The position numbers and the translations under genes are program-made. From Pedobacter nyackensis (GTDB taxonomy: Bacteria > Bacteroidota > Bacteroidia > Sphingobacteriales > Sphingobacteriaceae): a stretch of DNA of 64,000 nucleotides. Below the pieces are notes generated by a model. The model saw only the letters and a list, made by a program, of their open reading frames with translations. It made no database searches and had not been told where the DNA came from. This document shows, piece after piece, positions 59,270 through 64,000 of this stretch (positions within the stretch are counted from its first letter, which is position 1; each line of letters starts with the position of its first letter). The stretch lies in contig NZ_FWYB01000007.1 in assembly GCF_900176505.1 (NCBI RefSeq), positions 62,001 to 126,000 on the forward strand, given 5' to 3'.

Positions 59270-60112
59270 ATGATAGCAATTGTATACAGTGGATCAAAAA
59301 CAGCTTTCTGGAAAATTGCCAGAGAAGGGAAAATTATTGCCGAGTGCACTATGCCGGGAATCAATCCTACTTTCAACGATCAGAAGGCTATTCTTCAATA
59401 CTTAAATAAAAAATCTATCCTGATCAATCATGCTGAGAGCATCAAAAAGATCTATGTATTCGCGGCAGGCGCTTCTTCTGATGAAAGAAGAGAAGAGCTG
59501 GCCAATACACTGGGTATGTTTTTCAAGCATAGCAAAATAACGGTTAAAGACGATCTGTATGGCGCTGCCATTTCAGCTTGTTACAACAACCCTGGCATTG
59601 TGGGTATTTTGGGCAGCGGTGCCAATTGTGCCTATTTTGATGGCAAGAAGCCGGAAAAGAACAATTTCGGATTAGGCTATGTTTTTGGTGATGAAGGTTC
59701 GGCAAATTACCTGGGAAAAACCTTATTGAAGCTTTTTATTCAGAATAAACTTCCTGCGGATTTACAAAAGGACTTTGAGTTGAAGTACAATATGGACAGA
59801 GCTCAGATCCTCGAAAGAATCTATAAGAAGCCGATGGCACAGCAGTTTTTAAGTTCTTTCTTTGAATTTTTCATGGAGTATAGAGAACATAAATTCATTC
59901 TGAGCATCATCGACAATGCTTTTGAACAATATTTCCAGGTGTATATGTTGCCAACTGTCAAACAACATCCCGGAAAAGAAATACACTTTGTAGGTCTTGT
60001 AGCAGGCAATTTTCAGGACCAGTTACGTGCAACAGCAAAGAAACACGGTCTCGAAATTACTACGATTACCAAGGAACCTATATATAATTTACTAAACTAC
60101 TATTCAAATTAA
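59270..60112 (+). CDS. Second BadF/BadG-type protein with altered ATP loop
   Basis: Protein of 280 aa related to the kinase at 56519 across its length: GILGSGANCAYFDG near residue 115 and FGDEGSANYLGKTLL near 140 are retained, and an acidic pair sits in VKDDLYGAAISA near 97. The first phosphate loop reads VYSGSKTAFW where the paralogue has ADGGSTKTNW, so the Asp that binds metal-ATP in this fold is missing and one residue is deleted. It may be a weak kinase with other specificity or a sugar sensor. It is embedded between pfkA and gap, with 10 and 9 bp gaps. Confidence 0.75.
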   Translation: MIAIVYSGSKTAFWKIAREGKIIAECTMPGINPTFNDQKAILQYLNKKSILINHAESIKKIYVFAAGASSDERREELANTLGMFFKHSKITVKDDLYGAAISACYNNPGIVGILGSGANCAYFDGKKPEKNNFGLGYVFGDEGSANYLGKTLLKLFIQNKLPADLQKDFELKYNMDRAQILERIYKKPMAQQFLSSFFEFFMEYREHKFILSIIDNAFEQYFQVYMLPTVKQHPGKEIHFVGLVAGNFQDQLRATAKKHGLEITTITKEPIYNLLNYYSN

Positions 60113-60115
60113 TAA

Positions 60116-61123
<1,008 letters not shown>

Positions 61124-61155
61124 AACCTCTTCATACAGGTTTATATTTGGTTAGC

Positions 61156-61186
61156 AAAAGGGACATCCGTGAGGATTGTCCCTTTT
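61156..61186 (+). terminator. Terminator after gap
   Basis: AAAAGGGACA(TCC) pairs with (GGA)TTGTCCCTTTT with one bulge and a short loop; T-rich tail CTTTTT follows. Confidence 0.85.
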
Positions 61187-61317
61187 CTTTTTAAATAGCT
61201 CTCCAGCAATTCAAGTTTAAGTTCCCTTAATTCAAGATGAACCCCATCATTTACAACTTGTATATTTTTAATTCTAGGTATTTATAAGAGGTTTAAGCAT
61301 ATTTAAAAACTTAAATC

Positions 61318-62937
61318 ATGAAGATAATCCTCAGTATTTTAACGCTTTCTCTGCTGTTCATCATTTGTAAAGCCCAGCAAAAATACGCCATCATTGATGA
61401 ATATGGTCAACCCGCCAGTTATGGAGTAAGCGCATTGGCATCTAAAATCCCTGTTTACTTGGCGACCGACAAAAACACAAAATCAATCGACCCCTTTAAT
61501 CCAATACCGAACGACCCATTAGGAACAATAGTTTTCCTCGACAGAGCTACCACAATTTCAGTAACCACCCGCTTAAAAAAGGACAGCCTGAACTACTATC
61601 GCTATACTGTCATTGAAAATGATACTACTATCATCAAATCCAATGCGAAGTTAACTCAGGTAGATCAAGTTTGGCTTGAAAGAAGTGACCTTCCTGGACA
61701 TTTAACAATGAATTTTGGGATTTCAAATGTAGTTAATAAAAAAGTCACCATCAAAATATACAGGATCCCTGAAGAAAAGGAAGTAACGACCGTAATTGTC
61801 TATAACAAACCACTCCAGCATGCCAGAATTTTAGGGACAAAACTCCATTTTGAAATTCCCTCAATTAAAATCGGAAACCAAATTATACCATGGGACAAAA
61901 TATCCCCTTTAAGAAATGACACTGCTTTCGAAGTGAATCATAAAACTCGTGGGATTTCCCTATTGATGCAAAAAACAGATTTAGACTTCAGGTATCATGT
62001 TGTATTAATAAACAAGATTAATGGCAAAGACAACATCGCCTATCTATCCAATAACTGGAGGTATAACAATTATGATGGAAATCCGGGCAATTTCATTCCT
62101 TCAAGCTACTTTATGACGCCGGGAGCGTACAAACTTATTGTTGCCCCAGTGATAAGTGATTTCAACCTCAAAACTATTGACGATAAATCCTTTAAAATCT
62201 CATTTACGGTGCTACCACCTCCAAGAACTTATTCTCTGCAGGAAATGATCACTGGCCTATTTGGACTTATCCTGATAGCCGCAATAACTATCTGCCTGAT
62301 CAGGGAAAACAACAGTAAAAAACTATCATTAGCAAAAAACCAGGCAGAAACAGCAAACACTGAATTGCTGAATGTGCGCTCTCGACTCAATCCACATTTT
62401 GTTTTCAACGCATTAGGAGGAATTCAAAACCTGATCAACAAAAATGAGATAGAGCCAGCGAATGAGTATCTCAGTAAGTTTGCAAGACTAACCAGACACA
62501 TTCTAAATGATGAAACAAAAATCAGCATTAAGGATGAAATTGATCTTCTGGAGGATTATCTTTCAATGGAACAATTGCGTTTTCCATTCAAATATGAAAT
62601 ACATTCAGATCCTGAATTAAATAGCTATACAGAAATTCCGTCCATGCTGATACAACCGTTTGTAGAAAATGCTGTTAAACACGCCATACCTCTGCTTAAA
62701 GAAAAAGGCAAAATCACCATCAACTTCAATAAAGAAGGTCAAAACCTAATCATCACAATAGCTGACAATGGTTCAGGCTTTAATACGATAGAAGAATATG
62801 CCGGACTAGGCTTAAAACTAAGCAAGAAAAGAATTTCTTTATTAAATGATATTTATAAAGAATGTCCGATTTCCCTGGACATAGACTCAGGGAGGTCAGG
62901 AACAAATATTAAGATTACCTTATCCCAATGGCTTTAA
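61318..62937 (+). CDS. LytS-type sensor histidine kinase
   Basis: Protein of 539 aa with signal peptide (1-19, ending CKAQ), a large extracytoplasmic beta-rich region (about 20-300), one transmembrane helix (MITGLFGLILIAAITICLI near 308), a short coiled linker, and a His_kinase domain with LNPHFVFNALGGIQNLI near 358, followed by HATPase motifs (PFVENAVKH near 450, DNGSGF near 485). The His is in the NPHF motif. The response regulator gene begins 3 bp downstream. Signal unknown; the sensor region is not of a type I recognise. Confidence 0.9.
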   Translation: MKIILSILTLSLLFIICKAQQKYAIIDEYGQPASYGVSALASKIPVYLATDKNTKSIDPFNPIPNDPLGTIVFLDRATTISVTTRLKKDSLNYYRYTVIENDTTIIKSNAKLTQVDQVWLERSDLPGHLTMNFGISNVVNKKVTIKIYRIPEEKEVTTVIVYNKPLQHARILGTKLHFEIPSIKIGNQIIPWDKISPLRNDTAFEVNHKTRGISLLMQKTDLDFRYHVVLINKINGKDNIAYLSNNWRYNNYDGNPGNFIPSSYFMTPGAYKLIVAPVISDFNLKTIDDKSFKISFTVLPPPRTYSLQEMITGLFGLILIAAITICLIRENNSKKLSLAKNQAETANTELLNVRSRLNPHFVFNALGGIQNLINKNEIEPANEYLSKFARLTRHILNDETKISIKDEIDLLEDYLSMEQLRFPFKYEIHSDPELNSYTEIPSMLIQPFVENAVKHAIPLLKEKGKITINFNKEGQNLIITIADNGSGFNTIEEYAGLGLKLSKKRISLLNDIYKECPISLDIDSGRSGTNIKITLSQWL

Positions 62938-62940
62938 TTT

Positions 62941-63693
62941 ATGAAAGCACTACTAATTGACGACGAACACTCGAACAATGAGAATCTTACGGCACTACTT
63001 CAGAAGTACTGCCCACGCATCAGCATCATCGGCACTGCTGCAGAATTAAATACAGCAATTGACCTCATTAATCTTCATCAGCCTGATATACTATTTCTCG
63101 ACATACAGATGGGGACTCAATCTGGATTTGATCTCCTAAAACTCCTACCTAAGCAGGACTTTGAGGTCATTTTTGTCACTGCCTTCGATAAATACGGGAT
63201 AGAAGCGATTAAGTTCGCAGCACTCGATTACTTATTAAAACCGGTAAGTATCCCAGAGCTTGTAATCGCAGTGAATAAAGTCGAAGAAAAATACACCACA
63301 AAAGAGAAGAACAAACAATTAGACTTCCTGATAAACCATATCCGGAATGAAGAAAGACAACCCACAAAAATTGCCCTGCCACAACTCTATGAAATACGAT
63401 ATGTATCCATCAATGAAATTATTCGCTGCGAAGCGGATAATTCATACACGTTTTTCTTTTTAACAAATGGTGATCGCATTCTGGTGTCGCGTTCCATCAA
63501 AGAATACGCTGATTTATTAAAATCAATAGGCTTTCTACGCACACACCAAAGCCATCTTGTTAATAGTTTTTTTGTAAAAAGCTGGATAAAGGAAGATGGT
63601 GGGCTGCTCCTCTTAAGTAACGGAGACAAAATTCCAGTTTCTAAACCTAATAAATCAACAGTACAAATGGCTCTGAACAAAGATCTTCATTAA
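62941..63693 (+). CDS. LytTR-type response regulator
   Basis: Protein of 250 aa. Receiver domain (1-120) with the acidic pocket LLIDDEH (residues 4-10), the phosphorylated Asp in ILFLDIQMG near 56, Thr in FVTAFDKYG near 82 and Lys in YLLKPV. The LytTR DNA-binding domain (about 145-245) has EIIRCEADNSYTFFF and FLRTHQSHLVN. It forms a two-component system with the kinase just upstream. Target genes are not indicated in the window. Confidence 0.94.
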   Translation: MKALLIDDEHSNNENLTALLQKYCPRISIIGTAAELNTAIDLINLHQPDILFLDIQMGTQSGFDLLKLLPKQDFEVIFVTAFDKYGIEAIKFAALDYLLKPVSIPELVIAVNKVEEKYTTKEKNKQLDFLINHIRNEERQPTKIALPQLYEIRYVSINEIIRCEADNSYTFFFLTNGDRILVSRSIKEYADLLKSIGFLRTHQSHLVNSFFVKSWIKEDGGLLLLSNGDKIPVSKPNKSTVQMALNKDLH

Positions 63694-63698
63694 TAGAA

Positions 63699-64000
63699 CT
63701 AATTGTTTTTCATCTGTTCATCAATAATCTTTTTAAACTCTTCAGTTTTGTTATCAGCTTCAATCAACCTCAAAAACTCTACATTCGATAAAAACAGCAC
63801 TTTATTGGCTGTACCAGATCCTCTCATGGCTTCCAAATAAGATGTTTTCGAGAAACCGCCAGTGGTAGCAATAATACCTAATTCGGCCAAACCATTAGAG
63901 TTTTTAAGTTTTTCATTAAACACAATAAAATCATTCTTACCTACAGTATAATCAGGCTTATTTTTACACTCAATTAAAATATACTTCCCAAATTTATTTA
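63699..64000 (-). CDS. Partial gene: PD-(D/E)xK nuclease-like C-terminal part
   Basis: C-terminal ~100 residues of a gene that continues beyond the window. Reading past the first in-frame GTG (63923) to the window edge gives FGKYILIECKNKPDYTVGKNDF, a core of the ECK type seen in restriction-endonuclease-fold nucleases (Mrr and relatives), then ELGIIATTGGFSKTSYLEAM. Probably a restriction or DNA repair nuclease. The N-terminus and any partner genes are outside the window, so the class is unknown. Confidence 0.5.
   Translation of the reverse strand, partial: NKFGKYILIECKNKPDYTVGKNDFIVFNEKLKNSNGLAELGIIATTGGFSKTSYLEAMRGSGTANKVLFLSNVEFLRLIEADNKTEEFKKIIDEQMKNN

Overview
The window looks like chromosome from a member of the Bacteroidota, most likely Sphingobacteriaceae and probably Pedobacter or a close relative. 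The reasons are a SusC/SusD pair, the gliding-type ABC transporter genes gldA/gldF/gldG, TAnnTTTG-type promoter boxes placed very close to start codons, no Shine-Dalgarno sequences, AT-rich intergenic DNA and the family make-up of the proteins. The species call is inference. I saw no rRNA, tRNA, CRISPR array, insertion sequence or prophage.

Layout. 1-5.5 kb: housekeeping genes (HscA-type Hsp70, a zinc-dependent phospholipase C-like protein, DedA, a DUF4397 lipoprotein, DnaN). 5.6-9.8 kb: gldG, gldF and gldA around a small outer-membrane barrel. 9.9-11.4 kb: glycyl-tRNA synthetase. 11.7-28.7 kb: one long minus-strand sialoglycan utilisation locus (SusC/SusD importer, sialic acid lyase, NanM-type mutarotase, MFS permease, sialidase, two-domain O-acetylesterase, AGE epimerase, GH20 hexosaminidase, sulfatase). 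It faces a FadR/GntR-type regulator at 28.9 kb, and a promoter plus GT-ATA-AC palindrome lie between them. Together these genes could import a sialylated and perhaps sulfated glycan, free and deacetylate sialic acid, cleave it to ManNAc and convert ManNAc to GlcNAc.

29.6-37.9 kb: a porin, a DoxX/ferredoxin-reductase-like pair facing an ECF sigma factor, a CAP-domain protein, an FMN-binding glutamate synthase-like protein, an LTA-synthase-like membrane sulfatase and GtrA. 37.9-47.2 kb: a phenylalanine/tyrosine degradation region (aromatic amino acid hydroxylase, homogentisate dioxygenase, 4-hydroxyphenylpyruvate dioxygenase, fumarylacetoacetase, flavin reductase-like protein and a Dcu-type C4-dicarboxylate transporter beside the fumarate-forming step). 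47.3-56.2 kb: mixed genes (BrkB, an outer-membrane barrel, a 7TM histidine kinase, a divergent Aat-like protein, TPR protein, riboflavin synthase, biotin carboxylase, threonine aldolase). 56.5-61.1 kb: sugar phosphorylation and glycolysis (two BadF/BadG-type kinases, pfkA, gap) around a NUDIX-type regulator, which links to the GlcNAc produced by the sialic acid locus. 61.3-63.7 kb: a LytS/LytTR two-component pair. The last gene, cut by the window edge, looks like a PD-(D/E)xK nuclease.

The most unusual signal is non-coding. Three places directly after stop codons (glyS, the ferredoxin-reductase-like gene, hmgA) carry the same composite element: a roughly 86-92 nt imperfect hairpin with A-rich/T-rich ends, a fixed mismatch and a fixed one-base bulge, followed 4-6 nt later by a degenerate tandem array of about 14-15 bp units (consensus close to GCAGGGTGGAAATA). 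Two copies share the arm sequence. The third has different bases that still pair, which points to a selected structure. A one-armed relic lies after the porin gene. I do not recognise this element.
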